Source: Prosapia bicincta (taxonomy: Eukaryota; Arthropoda; Insecta; Hemiptera; Cercopidae). From it: a stretch of 64,000 nt of DNA. Shown piece after piece: positions 22,775-33,766 of this stretch. The notes below the pieces were generated by a model. That model did no database searches. It had not been told where the DNA came from and saw only the letters and a program-made list of their open reading frames with translations. How positions within the stretch are numbered: position 1 is the first letter of the stretch; the number at the start of each line of letters is the position of its first letter. The DNA lies in contig JBAIZL010000001.1 in NCBI GenBank assembly GCA_036971475.1, positions 284,478,425 through 284,542,424 on the forward strand, read 5' to 3'. A program made the position numbers and the translations under genes.

Positions 22775-23415
22775 AATAATTTAAAGAAAACTTAAAGAAT
22801 TTTAAAAACATTTTATTTGAGCCAATAACATTGTGTAGTGCCATAAATAAATGCTTTCTAAGGCATGCTGATTTCATTTCCGTATTTAGCCTATGCGGCC
22901 GTCAAAGGTTTACAAATAAACTCTCTTAATTTCCAACCAAATTGCTACTTACGAAGAACTAGTGCATCTACATGTCGCCCCGATATTTCTAATGAAAGCC
23001 GATATTGTTGCAACGGTGTTCTGCACTTCAGCTAATTCCACTTTGACATAAACTTGAGCTTAAGTTCGCCGTCAAGTGGCGCTTTAGTGGATTCTCCTTT
23101 GAAACAGAATATCAGACACTTCCGAAACCGGTAGATCTCCCGATTATTTGGCTGAATGGAACGTGTTGTCTTAACGCAGAGAGAGTTAGGGGCATACAAA
23201 TTAAAGAACGTAATAATTTGTATTTTATGACATTGTAAATAAATTTTAACCTTTTAAATGAAAGAAGGCATGCCGTTTTTAAAAAATAGAAAACATTAGG
23301 TTATGGCACTCGGGGAAGTGTCGACAGAATTAGAAATATATTACAATTAAAATATTGGAAACCACCACAATACCACAACAATAAGCGTAAATAATTGATA
23401 ATACAAGTTATCTAA
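22775..23415. other. No recognised gene
   Basis: Less AT-rich around 22980-23170, but no supported gene or element. Confidence 0.45.
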
Positions 23416-23419
23416 GTTT

Positions 23420-23468
23420 AAACCCTTATGTACATTACGATGATCATTTCATCATTATCAGAGGGTCT
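23420..23468 (-). ncRNA. Hammerhead-like motif with 7-bp stem I
   Basis: Minus strand: stem I AGACCCT with AGGGTTT (7 pairs, one G-U), core CTGATAA, extra T, stem II GATGA/TCATC, GTA in place of GAA, stem III palindrome ATGTACAT, A at the cleavage position. All three stems are intact, but two core bases differ from consensus (G to A in the core heptamer, A to T in GAA), so it is probably inactive. It lies 40 bp from the hAT element at 23510. Confidence 0.55.
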
Positions 23469-23509
23469 ATAAATACCTCTCGGTTTGAACTCTCGAAGAT
23501 TATCTAGAT

Positions 23510-24717
23510 CAGGGGTGCTCAACATTTTTGGAACGGTGGGTCAATTAAGTGTTCATTTTCTCGAGCTGGTCCGCAGGAATAAAATTTCTTGAGTGCAACA
23601 ATTAGAATACGTCTTATCTAGTTGTGGGTAATTTTCAAATAATATAGCCTACATTTTAAATTATAATGTAGGCGTACATTGCATACATACAAAGCCACTT
23701 TATAATTTATGATAGCCTAAATAAGTGTAACAACATATCCAGATATCAAACTCTCTATCTTGTTAATGTTACAATGTTGGTACTTGCAGTAAGTATTTAA
23801 AGTTTATACTTATTAATTATACTACACCCAGATTCAAAACATAAAATAACTTTTAACTTGAAAATTAAACAACATGAAATGAATTCTGAAAAACGTTTAT
23901 TTTAGTGGGTAATTCGACTATGTTTTTTCTTTTGATAATTGTTCAATGTCTATTTTAATTACTGTAGTTACTATTTTCAATGTTGCTCCCAGGTAAAGGT
24001 TAGTTAAACGCGTACGAGCTTCAGATTTGATAGATTTCATTAACGAAAATGCATGGTTACAAATGAAAGTAGCCTACTACCGAACAAACACGAAATTTTT
24101 AAACATATTTCTCGCAGAATAACCATTTCTACAGGCAAGTAATTTTTGTAGAAATCAATAATGGAACCTCGCAGAATGTTTACTTTAACTGAATCATGTG
24201 CTGCAGATCAATAAGTTCCATTTGAATATTGTGTGGTGCATCCATACAATCAACACTTCAAATAATTTTTCAAATAATGTTTCGATTTCAAATAATTTTT
24301 CAAATTTACTAAGATCATGAAATCTGTCTTCAAAATCTTTCTTCAAACATTGTATTATATTGCTATATTTCAAGAAGTCCAAGGTGTTGTCAGCATCTGA
24401 GAAGCATTCATCTCAGAACTCCATTTACCATTTGGGCGCCCCACACTGACTTCTTTTCAAACGCTCTTATAAGACTAACTGACTAGTATCTTAAATTGTC
24501 TTTGCCTTGAATTTTGGTATTTAATTCGTTCATATTGAGATTAAATATTTCCATAAACCCGTTAGTATTGGTTTTACAATGTACATATGATCAGAATGTG
24601 CTCGCTTTTGAATTTCCTTATGGAATAGCATTACATTTCACTACGTTCAAAAGCAGAATTATAGAGTGGGCCACGGGCCGCAAAAATACATGTTGGGGCC
24701 GAGGGTTGTGCACCCTG
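23510..24717 (-). mobile_element. hAT transposon with 8-bp target duplications
   Basis: The left end CAGGGGTGCTCAACA and the right end (reverse complement CAGGGTGCACAACCC) are typical hAT termini. They are flanked by ATCTAGAT (23502-23509) and ATCTAAAT (24718-24725), an 8-bp target duplication with one mismatch. At ~1.2 kb it is much shorter than an autonomous element. A decayed transposase remnant runs on the minus strand inside. Confidence 0.8.
24000..24420 (-). pseudogene. hAT transposase remnant (SCAND3/GTF2IRD2-like branch)
   Basis: On the minus strand the best segment (24194-24382) reads DFLKYSNIIQCLKKDFEDRF followed by HDLSKFEKLFE. This is the family block in which a hydrophobic stretch precedes Lys-Lys-Asp/Glu-x-x-x-Arg-Phe and an Asp-Phe/Leu motif. 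It is followed in broken frames by pieces resembling QMELIDLQ and, nearer 24080, LFGSRLLSFVTMH, where the family has the FGSTYICE motif. A short internal duplication repeats the FEKLFE block (AAATAATTTTTCAAA at about 24259 and 24290). At least two frame breaks separate these parts. Non-functional. Confidence 0.6.
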
Positions 24718-24729
24718 ATCTAAATCCTT

Positions 24730-26590
24730 AGCTATATTTAAATGGCTTACGGGTGCCACATCTGTTTATCAAAATCGTTACAATAAACATAGTGGACTTT
24801 TAATTGTGTTTTTTTTATTGAAGTGTAATCTTTCATAGAGACTTTTGAACAAATTTATTGGATGGATATAAACATGCAATTTCGTGTCAATATAATTTGT
24901 GTCAGGTTAACAGCGTTTGCATAAATTCCATCACGTTACGCAAAAGTCAGAGTGAGTTAAATGAAAATATATGATTTCATACATTGGATACGCTGATTTT
25001 ATTTTACACGTATTTTCTAAAACAGCTGTTTTACACGTAGGTAAAGCATTATTTATTGATAATTGTTGAGGAAAATGGTTATTATTATGTAGTTTTAATA
25101 ATTTAAAAACTACTCGTATATCAATTTAATTAAAGTTTGATAAATCTCAATGGAATTAATTCAACATAACGATAACAATAAGGTATGTATTTTTAATCCA
25201 TTTATGAAATGAAAATATTTTTATGCACATCTGATACTTTTTAAGAATTGATTCCAAATGAGTTTGTTAAACAAATTCCCATTTAGAAAACATGTAAAAT
25301 ATTTTTTTAAACCCACATTGTTTTATTAGTAACTATAAAAAATATTAGTCTTTAATAAATACATTCCCCAAATAAAGATAAAAATATTGAATTAAAAATG
25401 TATAAATTCATATTTTTTCTTTTTTCATTGAAAAAAAAGAGACTAATAGAAGAGACTATTAGCTCTAATTTGTTATTTGCAGTTCAGATTTTGGTGTTTA
25501 ATATACAAAATCTTAATTATTGTTTATTATAAAATTAATGTTTATAATTTTATACTTTTATTTGACTCATTAAAAATTTCGAAAAACCACTACGTTCGAT
25601 TTTTTTGTAGTTCAAACTTTTGTGTTAAATGTAAAAATTCTGTATTACTTTTCTTATAATATAAAAATTTCTTAACACGCAAAATTAAATGTTTTCTCAA
25701 TAAACATATCTGTAGGTATGGCTGTGAAAGTTCTGTCGGCACTTCCTCGGAACAAAATTTTGTTTTCGGTTCATTATTACACTGATTTTATTACTAAATA
25801 TATAAATTTTCAAAGAGAATTTAACATCACATTAATTCCTAAAAATTACGTAACAAAAGGTTTTGGTATATTACGTTTATGGTTTTCGTTTTTCCGTTTA
25901 TTTTTCAGTTCTATATTATTCTTACACAGACGATATTATTTATTATCGATATAACTTCGCCAAATATTATTCTTGAACTAAGCACCTAAATTTTATAATT
26001 GGCCGAATAATTCCTGAAAGGAATCTCAATTACAACACAAAAATACATCATAATTCTGTGGGTATTTATTTTGTGTGCAAGACGCTGTCCTTTCTATATG
26101 CAAGTATCAAGTTTATTCTAAGCTGATCTAAGTGTTTTGAAACCAATTTGCAGAGAATACTTACAAGTGAGATTATACAATAAGAAAGTATTAAATGAAG
26201 AACATCAGGTCTTTGATTATTAGTCATGTTCTAAGGCGTTTTATAATTTTCTTCCACAAGTAGACAGATACTTGAAAAATAAGATGGATTTTATGTCATG
26301 TATTATCTAAATATGTCGTATTTATGCGTCATCAAAAAGTAATCGATATTAAAATAAATGTACCTGGTGATTTAGAGTGACTTTAGAAACAGAAAAAGTA
26401 ACCGAACTTGATGTAAAGGTCTAGTAATTGATCATTTGAAAAAAAAGTACATATAACCTATTTTTACATCGGACACGAAACAATATAATTAAAGCTACCT
26501 TTGAAATAGAGCAAGACATTATAGCAACACTGTAGTATAGCTATTACAATATAGTAACGAGATATTCTGTTGCATATATTTAGTTTTAAA
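24730..26590. other. No recognised gene
   Basis: Very AT-rich. Frames at 25477-25659 and 25718-25954 are Phe/Ile/Tyr-rich and look like chance translation of AT-rich DNA. Confidence 0.5.
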
Positions 26591-26594
26591 AAAA

Positions 26595-27070
26595 TAATAA
26601 ATTGCAAATATCTAGGGGCGATGTTTATTAGGGAAGATGGTAGTGAGGATGTAAAAAATAAACAAAGGCAGAGCAGTGGCACGGACATTAAACTCTCAAC
26701 TCTGGCAAAAAAAAGTCATGAAAGAAAGAAAGTAACACATTTATAAAATTATTGTTGACGATGGACATGGGTTATTTATGACAAAGCTGCGTTAAATCGG
26801 GAATTGGAAGGGTCAAAATTGAACAAATACTTAACGAAATGTAAATGGATAAAATATAAGGGAAGAGATGGAAAGAAGACAATTAACAAGGTTTGGACGC
26901 GTAAAGAGGATGGCAAAAGACAGTTGACTCAGAGTAGATTCCCTCTTGAGAAAAAAAGAGGGGACGACCACGAAGAATTTGGCGTGATGAAATACACGAA
27001 GCAATGACGGCAAGAAACCTAGCCGAGAAAATTGAAAATAGGGTGGGGAGTGGCTGCGACAATTGTAAAT
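26595..27070 (+). mobile_element. LINE 3' fragment (RTE-like)
   Basis: Two decayed coding pieces in the right order mark the end of a LINE ORF2: a YLGAMF block (26600-26708) and the C-terminal Arg-rich region (26868-27067). The sequence between them is short and disordered, so material has been lost. No tail or target duplication is evident. Confidence 0.6.
26600..27067 (+). pseudogene. LINE reverse transcriptase, C-terminal pieces
   Basis: The first piece, frame from 26600, reads NCKYLGAMFIREDGSEDVKN. This is the post-catalytic RT 'thumb entry' block (Tyr-Leu-Gly ... Asp-Gly ... Asp-Val/Ile-Lys-Asn) of RTE/CR1-like LINEs. A second piece at 26868-26927 reads MERRQLTRFGRVKRMAKDS, equivalent to the family's Arg-Trp-Phe-Gly-His-Val-x-Arg-Met block (Trp lost, His to Arg). 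A third, in a shifted frame at 26970-27067, reads GRPRRIWRDEIHEAMTARNL, the family's Gly-Arg-Pro-x-x-x-Trp-x-Asp-Glu tail, to a TAG stop. The shift falls in a run of A. Catalytic RT motifs are absent. Confidence 0.65.
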
Positions 27071-27224
27071 AGATATGACACTTTCATAAATAAGAATTTT
27101 TATTTTATTTTTCTTCATACATTGAAGCTTTTTGCTGATCGGCAGTATCAGCATTATCAAAATTTTTGAAGTACCTTATAGTTCTATGACTATATCTTGA
27201 CTCATTCATCCAAGGTTTACAATA

Positions 27225-27300
27225 TATATTTGTGTGTGTTTGTGTGTGTGTGTGTGTGTGTAATGCTAATGTATATATATATAATGTATATATTATAAAT
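27225..27300. repeat. (GT)n and (AT)n microsatellite
   Basis: Short GT array followed by an irregular TA stretch with TAATGTATATAT units. Confidence 0.9.
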
Positions 27301-27792
27301 ATGTAATAATAAATTAAACAATTATGTGAGAAAAACAGTTTAAGCGTGCAGTGAAATATGAACCATTTTCCCTTCGGTGAGACAGTGGCATTTAATTAAA
27401 GTAGCCTCCATATTGCCACTCCACTTGTCAACAAATTGGCATATTTTAGCAAATTTTATTTGGTTTTATGCCTATAACAAAAACCATCCTGAATGTATAA
27501 TTTGTGCCTTTATATTACCATAGTATAATAGTGTGCTCTGTTCTATAAAGAACTTTGAGTTTTTAGACTATTGTGGGGTTTGTTGGGGTATTAAATATGT
27601 TTCATATTAAGGGCGCCATACCTTTTTTTTATATACACAAATAAAAACCTAACAATCACAATACAAAAATCTTTTGAAGTTGCTTGATGTAATTATCTCG
27701 AATCCACTGATTAAACTAATTTTAAAAAACTTAACTAAGTGAATACGTAATTTCATACTTGCTGACGCGTTTCAAAACATTCGTTCCTTTTA

Positions 27793-28063
27793 CGAAGCTA
27801 ACCCTCTACTGCTGAATTATTTCTTCGAGTTCCGTGTGGTGTAGTTGTGAGGGTTTGGTGTAATTTGTATAGGGTATGATTAAGTTTGTCTTTCTTATCG
27901 TATAATTGTTTAATGCTGTTTTTTATAAATATTTTCTGTGCTTGTGTTGTTTTTAGTGCAGCAGGCGTTTGGTTATTTATTGTAATTTTAGCGTATTTAG
28001 GTGTTAAGTTATGTTTGAGACATTGAGTGTTAAAGGAAATGTGGAGGGAGGTTTTGTATACCT
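27793..28063 (-). pseudogene. Penelope-type ORF, N-terminal remnant
   Basis: On the minus strand an open stretch of about 77 codons ends at TAG near 27800. It has strong amino-acid-like composition: CLKHNLTPKYAKI, then a linker TPAALKTTQAQK, then IKQLYDKKDKLNHTLYKLHQ. Penelope proteins in arthropods often begin with a region of this form: a Cys/Leu helix, Pro-x-Tyr/Phe-Ala-x-Ile, then a helix with Leu-Tyr-x-Lys-Lys and a Leu-Tyr-x-x-His end. I recognise that pattern but cannot confirm it without a search. Location between direct terminal repeats supports it. The stop falls in the adjoining repeat, so the frame is truncated by the internal deletion. Confidence 0.45.
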
Positions 28064-28148
28064 TGAGCTTCGTCCGTCGGTAGAGGTTGATTACTGATGA
28101 TCATTGGTCGCTATTGAAGTTGCTTGATGTAATCATCTTGAATTTACT

Positions 28149-28337
28149 GATTAAACTAATTTTAAAAAACTTAACTAAGTGAATATGTAATTTCTTACTT
28201 GCTGACGCGTTTCAAAACATTCGTTCCTTTTACGAAGCTTGCAGTAGAGGGTAAATTCGTAAAAGGAACGAATGTTTTGAAACGCGTCATCAACTAAGAA
28301 ATAACGTATTCACTTAGTTAAGTTTTTAAAAATTAGT
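28149..28337. repeat. ~190-bp inverted repeat
   Basis: CTTAACTAAGTGAATA... with GACGCGTTTCAAAACATTCG on the left is mirrored by CGAATGTTTTGAAACGCGTC and ...TATTCACTTAGTTAAG on the right, around a 20-bp centre (GCTTGCAGTAGAGGGTAAA). Each arm carries the ACGCGT-type hammerhead-like string. Confidence 0.8.
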
Positions 28338-28339
28338 AA

Positions 28340-29540
28340 ACATCTTTTATTTTACTAAAATTATTTTTTGTTTATTTCGTACATAACGTACTTCACGTTT
28401 TGTACAATTACCATGTAATCGAAATATACATAAAGTAATTGTAGTAAAATAAAATATTTTTATATTGTGGTTAGTGGGTGTTTATTTATCTAAGTAAAAT
28501 TAGCCCACTGTGCCAAGAAATTGTATAACCATTTTTTATTTTTTTTCTGTGATTCTGAGAACTTTTTATATTACTAGGTACATTATTTAATTTCATGGTT
28601 ACTTTTAATTTAACCGAAAAATATTATTTTAAAACATCACAACATATTCGTGATTGTGAAACTCATCAGTATTGATGTTGTAATAGTATTGAAATTTGCA
28701 CTACTGGATGGGTAACAGAATACATGTACAAACACTGCGTGTAGCCATGTGTTGTGCCTAGACGCGCCTCAATAGGGCGCATTCTGTTTACACTAGCCTG
28801 GACCAAATGGTGGCAATTATCTGTAGCTGTTGATAAACATATTAACTGTATAGTAGGGTAGTAAAATAGGGGTGGTCTAGCCTACACTTACGTCTTCTTC
28901 CCATATGTTACGGTTTTACTCCAGCTTTCATAATGTAATAACTCATAAAAGGTAATGAGCACATGTAATAATTGGGGTAATTTTAACAACAAATGGGTCA
29001 TTTAAGGCGAAAAGCTTATATAAATGTTAATGTTATAATACAAGTTGTCTATTTAGGTACCAATATAAATAATTGTGCCTATGATTCGGACCATATGTTT
29101 GTAGTATGTCTTAATTTTTATTGAACAAAGCTATCGTATTCAATCTGTGTTTATGATTTTTCGTAATGTGAATACTTCACAAGAGATTGTTTTCTCGTAA
29201 TGCTTAGCGTAATACTATACGATTTCTATTCTTTTCCTTTCCATATGTTTTACTCAAGTATAGTCTACATAATAGAATATAGACATTAAGTATTAGATTA
29301 TTTTTATAAGAAAAACTAAAACTTAAACTTTTTGAACGTAAAATTAGTAATTTGTAAACTTAAAGACTTGGCTTTAATGTCGGAAGTACACAAATAAACA
29401 TCGAAATTTTAAAATGTCATACTGTCAGGATAGCAGTGACGAAATTTTGTACAGTGAAGTCCTGTTGGAGTTAAATCATATGTCGTTTCATGCGTGTTAA
29501 ATCATTTCTCGATTTCAGTTTTTCCGGTACTTGAGTTATT
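28340..29540. other. No recognised gene
   Basis: AT-rich apart from a GC-richer patch at 28725-28815 containing GCGCCTCAATAGGGCGC, a small hairpin. Chance frames only. Confidence 0.5.
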
Positions 29541-29544
29541 ATTT

Positions 29545-29700
29545 GTTTTGAATCTTCAATAACATCTAACAACAAATATCTTTATTCCAACCTGGTGTAC
29601 GTTTCGCTTACCAAGTAACCATCATCAGAGGTATGACAAACAGTCCTCTGTAACCGACATGTACGTCAGGTTAGAATAAAGATACTAGTATGTTAGAGTT
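29545..29700 (-). mobile_element. Penelope-like 3' ends in inverted pair
   Basis: On the minus strand a hammerhead-like motif (29590-29632) runs into GGAATAAAGATATTTGTTG. On the plus strand 29653-29692 reads GTACGTCAGGTTAGAATAAA and GATACTAG, a shortened copy in inverted orientation. Inverted partial copies are usual for Penelope elements. Confidence 0.55.
29590..29632 (-). ncRNA. Hammerhead-like motif with GC-type cleavage site
   Basis: Minus strand: stem I ACCT with AGGT, core CTGATGA intact, extra T, stem II GGTTAC/GTAAGC (one mismatch), GAA, stem III ACGTACAC, C at the cleavage position. The inverted neighbour at 29660-29672 has ATGTACGTC, from which the ancestral stem III can be read as an 8-base palindrome ACGTACGT followed by C, giving a canonical GUC-like site. 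This copy has lost the U next to the cleavage position. Confidence 0.55.
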
Positions 29701-30870
29701 TTTTTAAAGTACTATTTATTATTATTTAAGCACAGTAAATCATTCAAAATAATAAATGAAATTTATTTTAAGCTAACATTTTGCGCCTTTATTGCAATAT
29801 TCGTATCTAGAAACACTTACTTTATACTGTGTTCTACATTGACATTATGTTTCAAACGCTTAGAAATTTTAACCCGTATATTGTTTTCGACATATTAAAT
29901 CTTTCTTGTGTAGAAAGAATATTTTAGTAACATATGTAAGAAGAAAAACATCGAAGTTGAATAAGATTTGGTCATATATTAATGCTCTGTAATTAGTGCT
30001 TATGTATAATTTATTTGTATCGGATATTAACTCGTTCAACAAAAAACTTTCCCCACCCTTTCTACATTTCATGTTAGACCCAGACAATTGCTCAACTACT
30101 TGAAGAGCTGCACTTAACCTGTCATAGGTGGTTTCAACCCCAGGCTATTAGACAACCCTTGTCCAGAACAAATTCAAAGGTTTGGCATTTATTAACCTAC
30201 ATTATTTACTTCCTTAATAACAGACTTGTCAGAGAACAGCTTAAAACGTTTTGTGTATAAACTTCCGGCATGGCCTGAGTTAAAATGTGGGATCGAAGAA
30301 GTTCATTCCTTCAAGTTGATTTGTAATTTTAAATTTTCTGACACTCTGTTCAATCGTGTAAAGATAACGAAATTTAATTGTATAATTATTTAGAAAAATA
30401 TTACTTTTCTATTTAAAAAACATTACTACATAGATACACCTGCAAAAAAACATTCACACACAAGCTGAATTTAAAGTTGAAAATTAACCTTTGAAAAGAA
30501 GTTTAGGAAATAGAGTTTAGACCAAAATAACTAATAAACAAATAAACAAAATGTTTTATTTCTGAAGAATTACGTTTAAAAAAACCTGTTTCAACAAATA
30601 TAACTATACATTATAATAATCAAACTCTCAATAAAACAAAGTCTTGTTCGCACAAAGCTGACGCAAATATTGCTCAAATCTGCCAGCTCTTTCCAACCTC
30701 CTCTTTACTTATCCAAGTATGATAATATGTATACGTTAACCTTTTTATCAGTGCCTTATTCAGTTCACCGTAAAACTCTGTCTTCATGTTTACGTTTTTA
30801 TTTCTAAGTATATTTTTCTAATTCAATTATTTCCCCAAGGAACAGATTAACACGGTATTCAGGGTGTTCT
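29700..30870. other. No recognised gene
   Basis: Frame at 29869-30087 (minus) has no recognisable features. Nothing else supported. Confidence 0.5.
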
Positions 30871-30889
30871 AGGTCTAAGTTTTAGAATG

Positions 30890-33212
30890 AATCTGTGTGC
30901 CATTCCGTAGAATGAAGTCGAAGAGGTATTATATCACGAGCTTCTAAGTAGATGTATAGTATGGATACAGTATGAATCAAGTCGGTCTTACCCCTTCAGC
31001 ATCAGTGAGCAAAATCGCACTCGAGTGTTTGCTACATCTGTCTATCCTATTGCTTCAGATGACTCCTCGAAGAAATATTATATCAGGTACATCTAAGTAA
31101 AAGCTAAACATTCAGTGTATGCTTAAGCAATATTATGACTCGAGTAGGGTTTACACATTCAGCATCTGACTGGAGTGTTTGCTTCGCCTGTCTATCGTAT
31201 TGCTTTAGGTGACTCCTAGAAGAAATATTATATCAAGTACATCTTAATAAAAACTATACATTCAGTTAATGCTTTAGCAATAGTATTACTCGAGTCGGGT
31301 TTACACATTCATCATCAGTGCGAAAGATCTCACTCGAGTGTTTGCTTCATCTGTCTATCCTATTGCTTCAGATGACTCCTCGAAGAAATATTATATCAGG
31401 TACATCTTAGTAAACATTCTTAGCTATACATTCAGTTTATGCTTAAGCAATATTATGACTCGAGTAGGGCTTACACATTCAGAATCAGTGAGCAAATTCT
31501 CACTCGAGTGTTTGCTTCAGGTGACTCCTCGAAGAAATATTATATCGTGTGTATTATAGTAGAAGCTATACATTCAGTTAATGCTTTATCAATAGTATGA
31601 CTCAAGTAGGGTTTACACCTTCAGCGTCAGTGACAAGATTTCACTGGAGTGTTTGCTTCGCCTGTCTATCGTATTGATTCAGGTGACTCCTCGAAGAAAT
31701 ATTATATCAGGTACATCTTAGTAAACATTCTTAGCTATACATTCAGTGTATGCTTAAGCAATAGTATGACTCAAGTAGGGTTTAAACCTTCAGCATCTGA
31801 CTGGAGTGTTTGCTTCGCCTGTCTATCGTATTGATTCAGGTGACTCCTCGAAGAAATATTATATCAAGTACATCTTAATAAAAACTATACATTCAGTTAA
31901 TGCTTTAGCAATAGTATTACTCGAGTTGGGTTTACACATTCAGCATCAGTGAGCAAGATCTCACTCGAGTGTTTGCTTCAGGTGACTACTCGAAGAAATA
32001 TTATATCAGGTACATCTTAGTAAACTTTCTTAGCTATATATTCAGTGTATGCTTAAGCAATAGTATGACTCAAGTAGGGTTTAAATCTTCAGCACCTGAC
32101 TGGAGTGTTTGCTTCGCCTGTCTATCGTATTGTTTTAGGTGACTCCTCGAAGAAATATTATATCAGGTACATCTTAGGAAACATTCTTAGCTATACATTC
32201 AGTGTATCCTTAAGCAATAGTATGACTCAAGTAGGGTTTAAACCTTCAGCATCTGACTGGAGTGTTTGCTTCGCCTGTCTATCGTATTGATTCAGGTGAC
32301 TCTTCGAAGAAATATTATATCAAGTACATCTTAATAAAAACTATACATTCAGTTAATGCTTTAGCAATAGTATTACTCGAGTAGGGTTTACACATTCAGC
32401 ATCAGTGAGCAAGATCTCACTCGAGTGTTTGCTTAAGGTGACTCCTCGAAGAAATATTATATCAAGTACATCTTAATAAAAGCTATACATTCAGTGTATG
32501 CTTAAGCAATATTATGACTCATGTAGGGTTTACAACTTCAGTATCAGTGCGAAACATCTGACTGGAGTGTTTGCTTCGCCTGTCTCTCGTATTGCTGCAG
32601 ATTACTCCTCGAAGAAATATTATATCAAGTACATCTTAATAAAAGCTATACACCCAGTGTATGATTTAGCAATAGTATCACTCAAATAGGGTTTACACCT
32701 TCAGCATCTGACTGGAGTGTTTTCTTCGCCTATCTATTGTATTGCTTTAGGGGACTCCTCGAAGAAATATTATATCAAGTACATCTTAATAAAAGCTATA
32801 CACCCAGTGTATGATTTAGTAATAGTATGACTCAAATAGGGTTTACACCTTCAGCATCTGACTGGAGTGTTTGCTTCACCTATCTATTGTATTGCTTTAG
32901 GGGACTCCTCGAAGAAATATTATATCAAGTACATCCTAAAAAAACTATAAATTCATTGTATGCATATAGTATGACAAGTAGGGTTTACACCTTCAGCATC
33001 AGTGAGCAAGATTTCACTCGAGTGTTTGCTTCATCTGCCTACCCTATTGCTTCAGGTGACTCCTCGAATAAATGTTATATCAAGTACATCTTAATAAAAA
33101 CTATACATTCAGTTAATGCTTTATCAATAGTATGACTCAAGTCGGGTTTACACATCCAGCCTCAGTGAGCAATGTCTCATTCGAGCAATTGCATTACCTG
33201 ACTATCCTATTG
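30890..33212. repeat. ~154-bp satellite, about 15 units
   Basis: The landmark GACTCCTCGAAGAAATATTA recurs at about 31061, 31211, 31373, 31521, 31685, 31841, 31982, 32141, 32300, 32442, 32605, 32754, 32905 and 33059, spaced 141-164 bp. The first unit (from ~30890) is the most diverged. Length differences come mainly from presence or absence of the ATCAGTGAGCAAGATCTCAC block and the TTCGCCTGTCTATCGTATTG block. Each unit holds the palindrome CACTCGAGTG in many copies. Repeated ~60-codon frames are by-products of the repeat. Size is near a nucleosome repeat. Confidence 0.95.
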
Positions 33213-33214
33213 CT

Positions 33215-33750
33215 GACAAAACTATTGTTTACATGAGAAGTACTCAGGTTTCAATTTTATCATTAAATAAGGAAATCAGTTTTATTATTTACAACAATAA
33301 AATAAACTCGGCTGAAAGAACAAAGTGATTTAAATAGAAACTAAAATTTCATTTTAATTATTTTCTATTTCGTTTTTAAACAATAAGTAAAAATAAAATG
33401 TCAAAACCTACAATAGTTTCAAATGACCGAAACGTAAAAGGATATCAAGATTAGCAAAACAAAATCCAAAAAATCTGTAAACAGCCACAGTGAACATCAA
33501 TTTAAAAGCGATGCTTGGTTATCAAATCACTTGGAAATAGAGAAACAAAAACCTTTAGAGCAAAACAAAGGTTATCATTATAAAGGTTGGCCGAATATCT
33601 AAACCAAGCAAGCCACAATGTTACTGTTTAACCTAAACGAAAAATTTATTGAATTCACTTTTCAACAGCTAATACAATATTTAAATTAAATTTTTTGAAT
33701 TATTAATATACTCGTTTTCATCTCTGTCATGAATATATTTTCTAGAGTAC
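33215..33750. other. No recognised gene
   Basis: AT-rich flank between the satellite and the frame at 33767. The stretch near 33690-33750 resembles 42320-42400 and 57905-57990, a low-copy interspersed repeat. Confidence 0.4.
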
Positions 33751-33766
33751 GATTAAAGTTTTGAAA

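Larger units (their letters stand above)
27660..28340 (-). mobile_element. Collapsed Penelope-like element with repeated ends
   Basis: A ~120-bp block (TTGAAGTTGCTTGATGTAAT... to TTACGAAGCT) occurs at 27673-27800 and again at 28117-28240 in the same orientation, and most of it a third time inverted at 28253-28337. Direct terminal repeats plus an inverted partial repeat are characteristic of Penelope elements. Between the direct copies, only ~315 bp remain, carrying an N-terminal coding remnant on the minus strand; the RT and endonuclease are gone. Confidence 0.6.

Noticed and set aside
25477..25954. Two Phe/Ile-rich plus-strand frames as membrane proteins
   Set aside because: Composition is what AT-rich non-coding DNA gives; no start context or conserved motif.
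30110..30150. B-box-like GGTGGTTTCAACCCC as a tRNA or SINE
   Set aside because: No A box at the right distance and no cloverleaf pairing.
31338..33135. Five similar frames of 61-102 codons
   Set aside because: They recur because the ~154-bp satellite repeats; unit length varies and the frame is not kept.
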